This document shows, piece after piece, positions 24,117-32,729 of a DNA stretch of 64,000 bases. Source of the stretch: Paenibacillus sp. LS1 (GTDB lineage: Bacteria > Bacillota > Bacilli > Paenibacillales > Paenibacillaceae); contig NZ_JAPDOE010000006.1 in the NCBI RefSeq assembly GCF_026013365.1, positions 1-64,000 on the forward strand, read 5' to 3'. Below the pieces are notes generated by a model, which was not told the origin of the DNA, ran no database searches, and worked only from the letters and a program-made list of their open reading frames with translations. How positions within the stretch are numbered: position 1 is the stretch's first letter; every line of letters starts with the position of its first letter. Made by a program: the position numbers and the translations under genes.

Positions 24117-25775
24117 ATGGCAGAAACGTTCTCGTCAGCACACCGAACTGAGTATTTGCAAAGTATGGCGAATGCACATTTTGACGTATTGATTATTGGC
24201 GGTGGAATTACAGGCGCAGGGATTGCATTGGATGCGGCTTCCCGTGGATTGAAGACAGCGCTTGTCGAAATGCAGGATTTTGCAGCAGGTACATCCAGTC
24301 GTTCGACCAAGCTTGTCCATGGCGGATTGCGTTATTTGAAGCAATATGAAGTGAAGATGGTTGCGGAGGTAGGACGGGAGCGGGCTGTAGTGTACGAGAA
24401 TGGGCCACATGTGACCACACCAGAACCGATGTTGCTACCGATCTATACGGCAGGGACGTTTGGCCGCTTCAGCACATCCATTGGACTGATGGTGTATGAT
24501 CGGCTCGCCGGGGTGAAGCGCAGTGAACGGCGCCAAATGTTGAATGCTGGAGCGGTGTCAGATAGCGAACCTTTACTACGTAAACAGGGGTTGTTGGGTG
24601 GTGGGCTCTATGTGGAGTACCGGACAGACGATGCCAGGCTTACCATTGAAGTCATTAAAGAAGCTGTCAAACGTGGGGCACAGGCAGTGAACTATGTGAA
24701 GGCAACAGGTTTTCTGAAGGAGAATGGCAAAATTACAGGTATTGAAGCCATGGATCAGATCAGTGGTCAAACCTATACGCTCAAAGCAAGCAAGGTGATC
24801 AACGCTTCTGGTCCATGGGTGGATGGGCTGCGGGAATTGGATGGTTCGCGCCAGGGGAAAACGCTACAAATGACCAAAGGTATTCATCTGGTCTTCGATG
24901 GTGAACGATTCCCGCTAAGACAGGCGGTTTATTTTGATACACCTGATGGTCGAATGGTGTTTGCTGTCCCGCGTGATGGCAAAACCTATGTAGGGACAAC
25001 CGACACCGTATATCAGGACGATCCTGCACATCCCCAAATTTCCGACTCCGACCGTGATTATGTCATTAATGCAGTCAATGACATGTTTCCAGATGTACGG
25101 GTTGGTACCGAGGATGTGGAATCTGGATGGGCGGGTGTACGACCACTTATTCATGAGGAAGGCAAGAATCCTTCCGAAATTTCACGTAAAGATGAAGTCT
25201 GGGTCTCTGATTCCAATCTGATTACCATTGCCGGGGGCAAATTAACCGGATACCGCAAAATGGCCGAGATGGTCGTTGATCTGGTCGCGCGTCAGATGGA
25301 GCAGGAGCATGGACATTCCATAGGACCTTGTGTAACGAAGAAGATGCCCATCTCCGGCGGTGATGTAGGGGGATCGGCTGGATTCGTATCGTATGCGGAG
25401 CGCAAGATCAAGGATGGCGTCGCTCTGGGGCTTGCTCGACCTGCTGCAGAGCGGCTGACTCGCACGTATGGTTCCAATGTGAAGGCACTGTATGAGCGAA
25501 TGCCTGATCCACGGACCAAGGCCGAGCTTCATGGCATGCCACAGGAGCTGCTGCTGATGCTCTGTTACGCGATCGAAGAAGAGATGGCAGTAACTCCATC
25601 AGATTTTTTGGTGCGAAGAACAGGAGCTCTATTTTTCCGTATTGATGAAGTCCGCCGTTATAAGGCAGCGGTTATCTCCTATATGGCCGGGCGTTTGAAC
25701 TGGTCTGAAGAGCAAGCGGTATTGCATGCACAGGAACTGGATCAGCTGTTGTTGGAAGCATCCGGCAAAATCTAA
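24117..25775 (+). CDS. glpD: aerobic glycerol-3-phosphate dehydrogenase
   Basis: A 552-residue FAD enzyme that oxidises glycerol-3-phosphate to dihydroxyacetone phosphate at the membrane and reduces menaquinone. The FAD-binding motif is DVLIIGGGITGAGIALDAASRG, followed by TSSRSTKLVHGGLRYL and the conserved GVRPLI and GGKLTGYRKMAE blocks. ATG 24117 has GGGAGG 7 bases upstream; the ATG 15 bases earlier overlaps that binding site. It is physically separate from glpPK but linked through the leader attenuator. Confidence 0.96.
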   Translation: MAETFSSAHRTEYLQSMANAHFDVLIIGGGITGAGIALDAASRGLKTALVEMQDFAAGTSSRSTKLVHGGLRYLKQYEVKMVAEVGRERAVVYENGPHVTTPEPMLLPIYTAGTFGRFSTSIGLMVYDRLAGVKRSERRQMLNAGAVSDSEPLLRKQGLLGGGLYVEYRTDDARLTIEVIKEAVKRGAQAVNYVKATGFLKENGKITGIEAMDQISGQTYTLKASKVINASGPWVDGLRELDGSRQGKTLQMTKGIHLVFDGERFPLRQAVYFDTPDGRMVFAVPRDGKTYVGTTDTVYQDDPAHPQISDSDRDYVINAVNDMFPDVRVGTEDVESGWAGVRPLIHEEGKNPSEISRKDEVWVSDSNLITIAGGKLTGYRKMAEMVVDLVARQMEQEHGHSIGPCVTKKMPISGGDVGGSAGFVSYAERKIKDGVALGLARPAAERLTRTYGSNVKALYERMPDPRTKAELHGMPQELLLMLCYAIEEEMAVTPSDFLVRRTGALFFRIDEVRRYKAAVISYMAGRLNWSEEQAVLHAQELDQLLLEASGKI

Positions 25776-25843
25776 GGCAGGATTTCAAGGCTGAGAGTCG
25801 AATGGAACATGTAAGCGTGTAACACAGAGAGGGGATTACATCC

Positions 25844-26848
25844 ATGACATTACAGATCGGAATCATTGGAACAGGCTGGTTCAGTAAGGTACATGCGGAT
25901 ATTCTCGCACGAATGGAAGGTGTTCGTGTTGCGAGTGTCTGTGGAACAACGTTGGAAAAGGCAGAGGCTATGGCCTCCGTCTATGATGCTGTTGGTTACG
26001 GTGAACTTAAACATATGCTGGATGGTGAGAAACTGGATGCGGTGTATATCTGTGTGCCTCCGATGTCTCACGGATCGATTGAGTCTGAATTGAATCGTCG
26101 CGGAATTCCATTCCTGGTCGAGAAGCCGCTGAGTACTGGAATGGACGTTCCACGTCAGGTGCTCGCTCAGGTGCAGAAGAGCGGATTGTTAACCTCTGTC
26201 GGATACCATTTCCGTTATCAGGAGGCTGCTCAGGTATTACAGCAGGCCATGAAAGAACAGACGGTCGGCATGGCTCTTGGCCGCTGGATGGGCGGAATGC
26301 CAGGAGTTGCCTGGTGGCGGCGTCAGGATGGTTCAGGAGGACAGTTCGTGGAGCAGACTACACATATTGTAGACTTGCTTCGGTATTGTGCAGGAGAAGT
26401 CACGGAGGTATATGCCGTAGCAGCTCAGCGTAGCATGCATGAGAAGCATGAGCATGTCACTGTTGCCGATGTGGCGAATGTGACGCTCAAGCTGGAAAGT
26501 GGAGCGATTGCCAGTATCGCCAATACATGTCTGTTGCCTGACGGAGAGGGCGGCGCAGGGCTACAGTTCTACACGGATGCAGGCGTGTGGGATTGGACGC
26601 CGGAACGTTTGCTTCTGCCAAGTGCCGCAACACATGCGATGGCAGGTTTGGAGATTCCGGCAGGACATAATCCGTATGAGCGTGAGAATGAAGCTTTCAT
26701 TCACGCCTTGCGTACGGGAGACCGTTCACGGATTCTGTCCGATTATGCGGATGCCTGTCGTACACAGGAGATTACGACGGCGGCGCTGGCATCGGCAGAT
26801 TCCGGCCTGCCTGTACAGCTTCAGCCTTCAAAGCATCTTTCTCATTAA
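25844..26848 (+). CDS. Gfo/Idh/MocA-family NAD(P)-dependent oxidoreductase
   Basis: A 334-residue sugar or inositol-type dehydrogenase. The N-terminal Rossmann fold has IGIIGTGWFSKVHADILARM; the catalytic EKP motif is in FLVEKPLST, and GYHFRYQEA follows. The C-terminal part has the GGQFVEQTTHIVDLLRYCAGEV pattern with the conserved His. Substrate unknown. GAGGGG precedes the ATG. It sits 68 bases after glpD and ends at a terminator, so it may be part of the glpD transcript. Confidence 0.9.
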   Translation: MTLQIGIIGTGWFSKVHADILARMEGVRVASVCGTTLEKAEAMASVYDAVGYGELKHMLDGEKLDAVYICVPPMSHGSIESELNRRGIPFLVEKPLSTGMDVPRQVLAQVQKSGLLTSVGYHFRYQEAAQVLQQAMKEQTVGMALGRWMGGMPGVAWWRRQDGSGGQFVEQTTHIVDLLRYCAGEVTEVYAVAAQRSMHEKHEHVTVADVANVTLKLESGAIASIANTCLLPDGEGGAGLQFYTDAGVWDWTPERLLLPSAATHAMAGLEIPAGHNPYERENEAFIHALRTGDRSRILSDYADACRTQEITTAALASADSGLPVQLQPSKHLSH

Positions 26849-26867
26849 TAAAAGTTGAATGTAATAT

Positions 26868-26930
26868 AAATACGCCTGAATCGGGAACTGATCCGCAGAT
26901 CAGCCTGATTTAGGCGTATTTGTGTTTGTG
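26868..26930. terminator. bidirectional terminator between Gfo/Idh and HxlR genes
   Basis: Arms AAATACGCCT and AGGCGTATTT with an inner CTGATC/GATCAG stem; T-rich sequence follows on the plus strand and A/T-rich sequence on the other side. Confidence 0.8.
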
Positions 26931-26966
26931 TGGAGTGTAATGTCATGTCATGGAGTAGGAATTTAA

Positions 26967-27311
26967 CTACTCGGATTTCTGCTGTTTCAACCAGTCGGAA
27001 GACCAGCTGTAGATCTGATCAATGACAGGTTCAATGGCTCTGCCTTTAGGTGTTAATTCATACTCTACACGGGGAGGTATCTCGGGAAACATGTGCCGGG
27101 TAACGATACCTTCCGTCTCCATTTCCTTCAATCGCTCCGATAAAAGTCGTCCACTGATCGCCATCTCTGCTTCAAGCTCCGTAAAGCGCTTGGGTCCGGA
27201 CAACAGTTGGTACATGATTAACAGTACCCACTTCTTGCCTATAATGTCTATGGCCTGAGTGATCATACAGGGACTTGGTGCTTTTACTTTTTTCAGCTTC
27301 AACGTGTTCAC
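26967..27311 (-). CDS. HxlR-family transcriptional regulator
   Basis: A 114-residue winged-helix regulator. The family core reads AIDIIGKKWVLLIMYQLLSGPKRFTELEAE, then ISGRLLSERLKEMETEGIVTR and VEYELTPKGRAIEPVI. A cysteine at position 15 (PSPCMITQ) stands where the redox-sensing Cys of YodB/HypR-type members is found, so a thiol-based sensor of electrophiles is plausible. It is divergent from a DoxX-family gene, the usual partner of such regulators, and a perfect dyad lies between them. Confidence 0.9.
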   Translation of the reverse strand: MNTLKLKKVKAPSPCMITQAIDIIGKKWVLLIMYQLLSGPKRFTELEAEMAISGRLLSERLKEMETEGIVTRHMFPEIPPRVEYELTPKGRAIEPVIDQIYSWSSDWLKQQKSE

Positions 27312-27496
27312 CTCGATTCATGATCATTTTTTCCGCAGTGTATATGAAAGGACATGGTTTCTGCCGCTCTAAGAATGGTAGAACATTCAAGTGAATGAAA
27401 TGAGGGTTACTACAAAATATACTGTAACATACCTTTTGTATGTATTATACATCATTTAGTGAAAAATTACTTGAAGAAATTATATTATTATTATAT

Positions 27497-27517
27497 ACTT
27501 ACTTCACAAAAGTAAGT
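27497..27517. promoter_or_regulatory. dyad operator between HxlR and DoxX genes
   Basis: ACTTACTT-CACAA-AAGTAAGT is a perfect 8+8 dyad. A TATAAT box at 27535-27540 lies just downstream on the DoxX side, so a bound regulator would cover the -35 region. The remainder of 27312-27691 has no gene; a short GTTCC/GGAAC hairpin followed by TTTT lies near 27589-27609. Confidence 0.7.
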
Positions 27518-27691
27518 TGGTGATAAATAATGCGTATAATATGAACGCGTACTATTTTGAAATTGAACGAGACTGACCCTGTGAAAACAGAGTTCCTTTG
27601 GGAACTTTTACATAGATCCTTTTTTACTACTTATCGCAAACTTAATCATCCCATAGTAGGAACATACAATTCGTTATAGGAGGATATACAT

Positions 27692-28072
27692 ATGAACAAA
27701 ATTTTGGGTTATGTTTTTCTGGTTGTGCTTGCAGGGGTATTCGTCATGACAGGGTTTAACAAGATTAGTGGAGCAGACATGATGATTCAGACATTCGAAA
27801 GTTTCTCTTATCCGACATGGACCATGTATCTGCTTGGTGCTATGGAACTGCTCAGCGCAGTGGGGCTGCTGATTCCACGGACTCGCATCCTGGCTTCTGG
27901 CATACTGACATTCATTCTGATTGGGGCTGTGGGAAGTCATCTGATCTATGCACAATATGCTGCTGTTCCGTTCCCGGCTGTGTTGCTGGTAGCTAACATT
28001 ATTGTCCTGATTGTGGGCATGCGCAGATTGGAAGAGGAAGAAGAAGGACAGTTGGACGCCATTCAGGCGTAA
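27692..28072 (+). CDS. DoxX-family membrane protein
   Basis: A 126-residue protein with four hydrophobic segments and the family pattern ILGYVFLVVLAGVFVMTGFNKISG, GAMELLSAVGLLIPRTR. Homologues such as CatD and MhqP in B. subtilis are induced by quinones and electrophiles under HxlR/MarR-type regulators; molecular function is not settled. AGGAGG lies 9 bases before the ATG. The acidic tail RRLEEEEEGQ is probably cytoplasmic. Confidence 0.87.
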   Translation: MNKILGYVFLVVLAGVFVMTGFNKISGADMMIQTFESFSYPTWTMYLLGAMELLSAVGLLIPRTRILASGILTFILIGAVGSHLIYAQYAAVPFPAVLLVANIIVLIVGMRRLEEEEEGQLDAIQA

Positions 28073-28121
28073 GCGAAAGATATCCCTTCAACAGGAATGC
28101 AATACGTGGATGCCTATACAT

Positions 28122-28158
28122 AAGATGACCACTGCCAATGAGCGATGGTCATCTTTTT
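28122..28158. terminator. terminator between convergent DoxX and AlkC-like genes
   Basis: Arms AAGATGACC and GGTCATCTT are followed by TTTTTC on the plus strand. Confidence 0.82.
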
Positions 28159-28998
28159 CTATGAAAGACTTCGTTTGGCGCGTGTGACGATTCGCAGCGT
28201 ATGCTTGGTATCCGACTGCTGAATCCAAGTGTCACAGATCTGCCGCACCCACTCCGGGTTCGTCTTGCTGGCATCGTTCAACCAGTTGCTTACCGAATCC
28301 TGTACATACTTATGGGTATCGGATTTTACTGCGTCAAGCAAGGGAAGGGCCATTGCGGGATGTTCTTTTAGCTCCTGAATATGTTTGGCCCAGACGCCGC
28401 GAGGTCTGATTGATTCTATGGCAAACCGACGGATCATTGGATCAGGATCAACGCTCCATGGGATTAAATGTTGCAAGGCTGCGGATAATTCGACAGAGAT
28501 GGACTCTCGTACAGCCATCCAGGCGATTTCTCTTACACCAAAGTGATGATCTGCTGCAAAGGGTCGAATGTACTCCAACTTTTCAATCAGGTTAAGACTC
28601 GAATCCAGCCCAATGATATAAGCTGCCCAGCAGCGAACACTGTCTGAACGATGTTCTGCAATGGAACGGAAGAGATTCGTTTGTTCATTGACGGTTAGAC
28701 GCTTCAACAGATCAAGCCATTGCATAGCTATGGCCGGGATGATTTTCATGATCCGCTGCTCGTTCATCTGTTTTAACTGTTCGGTAATTGCTCTAGTTTC
28801 GGCATCCATGCTCCATTCATGGGTAACCTTCTGAAAAAGAAATACATGATCTACTGCCAGCCATTCGGTCAAATTGACCGATTCGATATGTCCTGCTTGT
28901 AGCCAATTGCGGATATGCGCGGGGATTTCCGTTGCTTTACGGGCACCTTTGCGAAGAAGAATGTCTTCAGGGATAATCAGATCTGACTTAGCAGCCAA
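28159..28998 (-). CDS. AlkC-like DNA alkylation repair protein (HEAT repeats)
   Basis: A 279-residue all-helical protein. The C-terminal half carries the AlkC-type signature: DPDPMIRRFAIESIRPRGVWAKHIQELKEHP, then PLLDAVKSDTHKYVQDSVSNWLNDASKTNPEWV, the HEAT-like repeats that wrap damaged DNA. Family members excise N3-methylated purines. The start is taken as TTG 28998, which has AAGGAGG 9 bases upstream; an ATG 16 codons earlier would place the binding site inside the gene. It lies 77 bases downstream of a Crp/Fnr gene on the same strand. Confidence 0.75.
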   Translation of the reverse strand: MAAKSDLIIPEDILLRKGARKATEIPAHIRNWLQAGHIESVNLTEWLAVDHVFLFQKVTHEWSMDAETRAITEQLKQMNEQRIMKIIPAIAMQWLDLLKRLTVNEQTNLFRSIAEHRSDSVRCWAAYIIGLDSSLNLIEKLEYIRPFAADHHFGVREIAWMAVRESISVELSAALQHLIPWSVDPDPMIRRFAIESIRPRGVWAKHIQELKEHPAMALPLLDAVKSDTHKYVQDSVSNWLNDASKTNPEWVRQICDTWIQQSDTKHTLRIVTRAKRSLS

Positions 28999-29075
28999 CG
29001 GTATACTCCTCCTTAATTGTATAGACTCATGAGTTATACAATACAACTAGCCGGAGAACAGAGATGTAAGGCATC

Positions 29076-29771
29076 TTACAAGTGGGCAGTGATTTTCCGG
29101 AAGGTAGCGATTTCGTCACGATGGAGAGAGACGGATTTCAATCCGGTACGAATCCGGCCTGCTCTTGCTAACTCTTGCATGACAATCGTAACCGATTCCC
29201 GTGTGGCTCCCGCCATCCAGGCGATCTCCTGATGGGTAAGCGCGAGTTGAATCCGGCAGTACTCATCCTCTTCGATCCATCCCATCTGTTCGGCCAGCCG
29301 GAAGAGATTATGTATCACCTTTTCATGCAGGTTACCCAGTGCGAGCGTATGTGTTAACTCACTCATTCGTTTGATCCGCTCGCTTAGTACGTTCATCAGT
29401 CTCATCATGAATTCTGGATGTTCAATCAGAAACTGCTCAAAACGTAGCTTGTCCATCAGGCAAATATCACACTCCTCCATCGTTTCAATATAAACGTTAC
29501 GTGTTCCGAGTGAGATTCCGTTCATTTCTCCAAACACGTTACCTTCTGTCAAAATATCGAGAGTGAACTGCTTGCCCTCCGGGTTCAATGTATATATACG
29601 AACCTTTCCCCGTTTTACAAAATAGAAACCTTCTGTAAACGTATCCGGAGTCTGGATCGGCCTGTTCTTAAGTATGGTCGTGATAGAAGTCATCCCATCC
29701 ATTTCAATCAGGTCGGCTTCTGATAGGGAGGACATCAGGTCGAATTGTGATAAATATAAGATTTTATCCAT
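29076..29771 (-). CDS. Crp/Fnr-family transcriptional regulator
   Basis: A 231-residue regulator with an N-terminal cyclic-nucleotide-binding-like beta roll (FYFVKRGKVRIYTLNPEGKQFTLDILTEGNVFGE) and a C-terminal helix-turn-helix THQEIAWMAGATRESVTIVMQELARAG. The recognition helix keeps the Arg-Glu pair (R191, E192) that in CRP contacts TGTGA half-sites; the third contact Arg is replaced. No cysteine cluster for an iron-sulfur centre is visible. ATG 29771 has AAAGGAG just upstream. It is a candidate, though unproven, to bind the TGTGA sites before cydA. Confidence 0.9.
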   Translation of the reverse strand: MDKILYLSQFDLMSSLSEADLIEMDGMTSITTILKNRPIQTPDTFTEGFYFVKRGKVRIYTLNPEGKQFTLDILTEGNVFGEMNGISLGTRNVYIETMEECDICLMDKLRFEQFLIEHPEFMMRLMNVLSERIKRMSELTHTLALGNLHEKVIHNLFRLAEQMGWIEEDEYCRIQLALTHQEIAWMAGATRESVTIVMQELARAGRIRTGLKSVSLHRDEIATFRKITAHL

Positions 29772-29799
29772 AGAACTCCTTTCCAATCCGATATGAATA

Positions 29800-29838
29800 T
29801 AAAAAAAGAAGAACCCACGAAACACAACGGGTTCTCTT
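29800..29838 (-). terminator. terminator for the AbrB-like gene
   Basis: Read leftward, AGAACCC and GGGTTCT form a stem followed by TCTTTTTTT. Confidence 0.82.
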
Positions 29839-29898
29839 GCAGCGGGACTTCCTGAATCGGAAGGTCTTCTGACTATAAATGATCGAATACCATTCTTA

Positions 29899-30417
29899 TT
29901 ATAGTAACTTTTTTAATTGAGAGACGCGTCCTTGGCTAATGCCAAGCTTTTCCGCAATTTGCTGTTGAGCCAAACCGGGATTCTGTTCAACAATTTCTTT
30001 CATCTGTTGCAGCATGCGTGCCGTCTTCGGCCGCAGGTCCGGATATTCTGGGTTGTCAGCTGTGGTCCCTTCTTCCCTAGCGGGAGATGAGACTGAGGCG
30101 GATTTGGTAGCAGGACGCTCCACGGGTGCAGGAGCCTGTTTGTTCTGAGGTACGAACCAGTCGGGAGAGTCATCCGGGTGTTTTAATTGAATTGCACAAG
30201 TCCGGCAGATGAATTGCTCTTTGAAATACATTTCCGTATCTACATCACCGCAAAAAATACATAATGTTGATTTGTACTTTCTTAAAATCAACTCTTTCCC
30301 TTCAATGAAAAACTCAAGCGGATCGCCGATATGGATTTCCATCGTATCCCGCATTTCTTTGGGAAGGACAATTCGTCCAAGACGGTCCAGAGATCTCTTC
30401 ATTCCGGTTCTTTTCAT
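29899..30417 (-). CDS. AbrB-type regulator with Cys4 zinc-finger-like motif and C-terminal HTH
   Basis: A 172-residue protein of three parts. Residues 1-50 are a SpoVT/AbrB swapped-hairpin DNA-binding domain (MKRSLDRLGRIVLPKEMRDTMEIHIGDPLEFFIEGKELILRKY). Residues about 53-77 hold two CxxC pairs (CIFCGD...CRTC) likely to bind zinc. After a Pro/Ser-rich linker, residues about 130-172 are a helix-turn-helix (LAQQQIAEKLGISQGRVSQLKKLL) like those that choose operators in ParB/MarR-like proteins. The combination suggests a transition-state-type regulator with two DNA-binding modules. GGGGGAG precedes the ATG. Confidence 0.87.
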   Translation of the reverse strand: MKRTGMKRSLDRLGRIVLPKEMRDTMEIHIGDPLEFFIEGKELILRKYKSTLCIFCGDVDTEMYFKEQFICRTCAIQLKHPDDSPDWFVPQNKQAPAPVERPATKSASVSSPAREEGTTADNPEYPDLRPKTARMLQQMKEIVEQNPGLAQQQIAEKLGISQGRVSQLKKLL

Positions 30418-30522
30418 CGCATCTCCCCCGCAATATTCACAATTAAAACCTGTCCTTATTGTAAGGAAGAAAGGGCTTTAATACAACAATAATATTTCAA
30501 AAAAGTGGGATAATTCCATCTA

Positions 30523-31203
30523 TTATGGGAAAATAAGTTTGGAAAGGATGGGTGCAACGGCTAAAGTGAACAATGCGGCGAGCACCATGGAGATACTGGA
30601 GATGGTACCGGTCAGGGAACTCAGTTCAAATGCCTTGGATGTCCCTGTGCCATGGGCACCGGTTCCAAATAGTGTGCCTCGTGCAATCTCCCCATCGATG
30701 CGCAGCATCTTAACGATCGAAGGTCCCATAATCACTCCGAGCAGGCCTGTCATAATAACAAAAACAGCTGTCACTGCGGGAATACCACCAATGGTTGCTG
30801 ATACGTTCATGGCAATGGGTGTTGTAATGGAGCGCGGGATTAAGCTGTGGATCAGCCCTGAATCCAGGCGTAACCATTTGGCAAGCAGGGCAGAAGAAAG
30901 TACGGCTACGACCGAACCGGTCATCACACTGAAGACAATCTCGGAAATATGTTTTTTGAGTACATGGAAAAAGGTGTAGAGTGGTACGGCAAAAGCCACG
31001 GTAGCCGGTTGAAGCAGCAAACTCAGCCATTTGCCACCACTGCTATACGTGGTATAATCCGTTCCGGTTGCGAGCAATATGCCAACGACAAGCAGCGGCG
31101 TAATGAGCAGTGGAGACAAATATACTTTCGGCAGATTGCGATACATTCGTTTGGTAACCCAATAGATACCGACGGTTAACAACAGGCAGAGGAATCCAAT
31201 CAT
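30523..31203 (-). CDS. lrgB: LrgB/CidB-family membrane protein
   Basis: A 226-residue protein with six or seven hydrophobic segments and family signatures LLQPATVAFAVPLY, LIPRSITTPIAM, GGIPAVTAVFVIMTGLLGVIMGP and GTGAHGTGTSKAFE. LrgB/CidB act with their small partners in holin-like export, control of murein hydrolases and, in Bacillus, pyruvate uptake (PftB). Its ATG overlaps the upstream gene's stop (ATGA), so the two are coupled. Confidence 0.92.
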   Translation of the reverse strand: MIGFLCLLLTVGIYWVTKRMYRNLPKVYLSPLLITPLLVVGILLATGTDYTTYSSGGKWLSLLLQPATVAFAVPLYTFFHVLKKHISEIVFSVMTGSVVAVLSSALLAKWLRLDSGLIHSLIPRSITTPIAMNVSATIGGIPAVTAVFVIMTGLLGVIMGPSIVKMLRIDGEIARGTLFGTGAHGTGTSKAFELSSLTGTISSISMVLAALFTLAVAPILSKLIFP

Positions 31204-31571
31204 CCGGTGTGACGCTCCTTTCGTTTGGCGATTCGTGTAGCAACCAGTCCTGTGCAGGACATGACCAGGAATGTACTAAGCAGGACGATGAATAAAATTT
31301 GCAATCCGTCATGCTCCAACATGGGCATATAGTTCATGATGCCAACGGCTGACGGGATAAAAAATAACAGTAGTTCACCGAGCAGCCAGGCCGCTCCAAC
31401 TTCAATCCAGCGCAGCTTCACGACACGAGTCTGAAGCAGAATGAATAACACGACCATACCGAGGATCGAACCCGGTACAGGAAGATGGAGAGTACGGGCC
31501 AGCAGGTCCATAAGCAGTGAAAAAACCATTAAGAGCGCAACCTGTGCAATACCAAGGCCCCATTTTTTCAC
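31200..31571 (-). CDS. lrgA: LrgA/CidA-family holin-like protein
   Basis: A 123-residue four-helix membrane protein: VALLMVFSLLMDLLARTLHLPVPGSILGMVVLFILLQTRVVKLRWIEVGAAWLL is the family core. AAGGAGGG lies 6 bases before a GTG at 31571, which I take as the start in preference to a TTG eight codons upstream. It is the first gene of the pair and is divergent from a LysR regulator of the CidR/YwbI type, the usual arrangement. Whether it is CidA or LrgA cannot be decided. Confidence 0.9.
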   Translation of the reverse strand: MKKWGLGIAQVALLMVFSLLMDLLARTLHLPVPGSILGMVVLFILLQTRVVKLRWIEVGAAWLLGELLLFFIPSAVGIMNYMPMLEHDGLQILFIVLLSTFLVMSCTGLVATRIAKRKERHTG

Positions 31572-31649
31572 TTCAATCCCTCCTTGTATAATCAACGTAA
31601 TCGTTTAAGTTATTATGAAAATGAAAATGATTCATTTGATATCACAAAT

Positions 31650-31678
31650 TTTACATGGCATTCTTTCATGAGTAAAAT
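31650..31678 (+). promoter_or_regulatory. sigma-A-type promoter of the LysR gene
   Basis: TTTACA (31650-31655), 17-bp spacer, TAAAAT (31673-31678), 55 bases before the start codon. Confidence 0.5.
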
Positions 31679-31732
31679 GCATATTAAGAATGTTTACTAT
31701 TCCATTTATCTATGAGAGGTGGGAACCATGCG

Positions 31733-32617
31733 ATGGATATCCGCCATTTGCAATATTTTCTGGAAGTCGCCCGGCAACAAAGCTTCACGAAAGCCGCTGA
31801 AGTTCTATATATCACCCAACCTACGATCAGCAAGACCGTCAAGAGTCTGGAAGAGGAATTGGGTATCACGTTGTTGGACCGATATGGTAAGAAAGTGGAA
31901 TTAACCGATGCGGGTCATGTGTTTTTTCGGCAGGCACTGGAGATTGAAAAGTCGTTCCGTAATCTGTCGTCTGAATTGGACGATCTGATGAACTTGAAGA
32001 AAGGCCATCTGCGGATTGGCCTTCCGCCAATGATCGGTTCCAGCTTCTTTCCGATGATTATCGGTGAATTCCATAAAGCCTACCCCCAAGTGACCATTCA
32101 ACTATTCGAGGACGGTGCCAAAAAAGTGGAGGCCGATGTGATCAGTGGTGCACTTGATATCGGTGTTGCTGTTCTACCCACTGTGGATGAACTGGTAGAT
32201 CACTTTGTTTTTGTGGAAGAGAAACTGAATCTGATCGTGCATCCTTCGCACCCGCTTGCGGGTAAAGCGTCGGTTGCCTTGCGTGAACTCGAACATGATG
32301 CATTCGTGCTGTTTCGAGAAGATTTTGCGTTGCATGACCGGATTATTGTCGCTTGTCAGCATGCAGGGTTCCAGCCCCGGGTGGTATATGAGAGCTCCCA
32401 GTGGGATCTGCTCAGCGCGATGGTTGCCGCCAATCTGGGGGTAGCCTTACTGCCCGAGACGATCTGTCGTGAGGTGGATCATATGCGCGTGCGGATCATA
32501 CCCGTGGTGGAACCGGTGATCCCATGGCAGCTCGGTATGATCTGGCGGAAGGACCGCTATCTTTCATTTGCCACGAGAGAGTGGATTAGCTTCACACAGT
32601 CGATGTTGGGTGAGTAA
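31733..32617 (+). CDS. LysR-family regulator (CidR/YwbI-like)
   Basis: A 294-residue LysR-type regulator. The winged helix is MDIRHLQYFLEVARQQSFTKAAEVLYITQPTISKTVKSLEEELG; the effector domain begins near residue 90 (LRIGLPPMIGSSFFP) and contains LDIGVAVLPT and DLLSAMVAANLGVALLPE. ATG 31733 has GGTGG 9-10 bases upstream. It is divergent from lrgAB and probably activates it in response to a carbon-metabolism signal, as CidR does with acetate (family knowledge). A fragment of the MITE-like repeat begins directly after its stop. Confidence 0.9.
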   Translation: MDIRHLQYFLEVARQQSFTKAAEVLYITQPTISKTVKSLEEELGITLLDRYGKKVELTDAGHVFFRQALEIEKSFRNLSSELDDLMNLKKGHLRIGLPPMIGSSFFPMIIGEFHKAYPQVTIQLFEDGAKKVEADVISGALDIGVAVLPTVDELVDHFVFVEEKLNLIVHPSHPLAGKASVALRELEHDAFVLFREDFALHDRIIVACQHAGFQPRVVYESSQWDLLSAMVAANLGVALLPETICREVDHMRVRIIPVVEPVIPWQLGMIWRKDRYLSFATREWISFTQSMLGE

Positions 32618-32677
32618 GGAAGCGATTGGAAGATTGTTCTGTCATTGTAGTGCCCAGTGTAAATACTCTTTTGTTGA
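32618..32677 (+). repeat. MITE-like repeat, degraded right-end fragment (copy E)
   Basis: GCGATTGGAAGATTGTTCTG and AGTGTAAATA match the right end of the full copies at 40.1 and 60.8 kb with several changes. The left part of the element is missing; it starts at the LysR stop codon. Confidence 0.65.
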
Positions 32678-32729
32678 CCCCGGATCGTTGTTACAATGGT
32701 AAGCATAATAATGGTGGAGGTGTACGAAC

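Noticed and set aside
25810..25824. cre site upstream of the Gfo/Idh gene
   Set aside because: TGTAAGCGTGTAAC deviates from the consensus at more than one fixed position.
32674..32698. Promoter TTGACC/TACAAT before the nitrilase gene
   Set aside because: The spacer is only 12 bp, too short for sigma-A.
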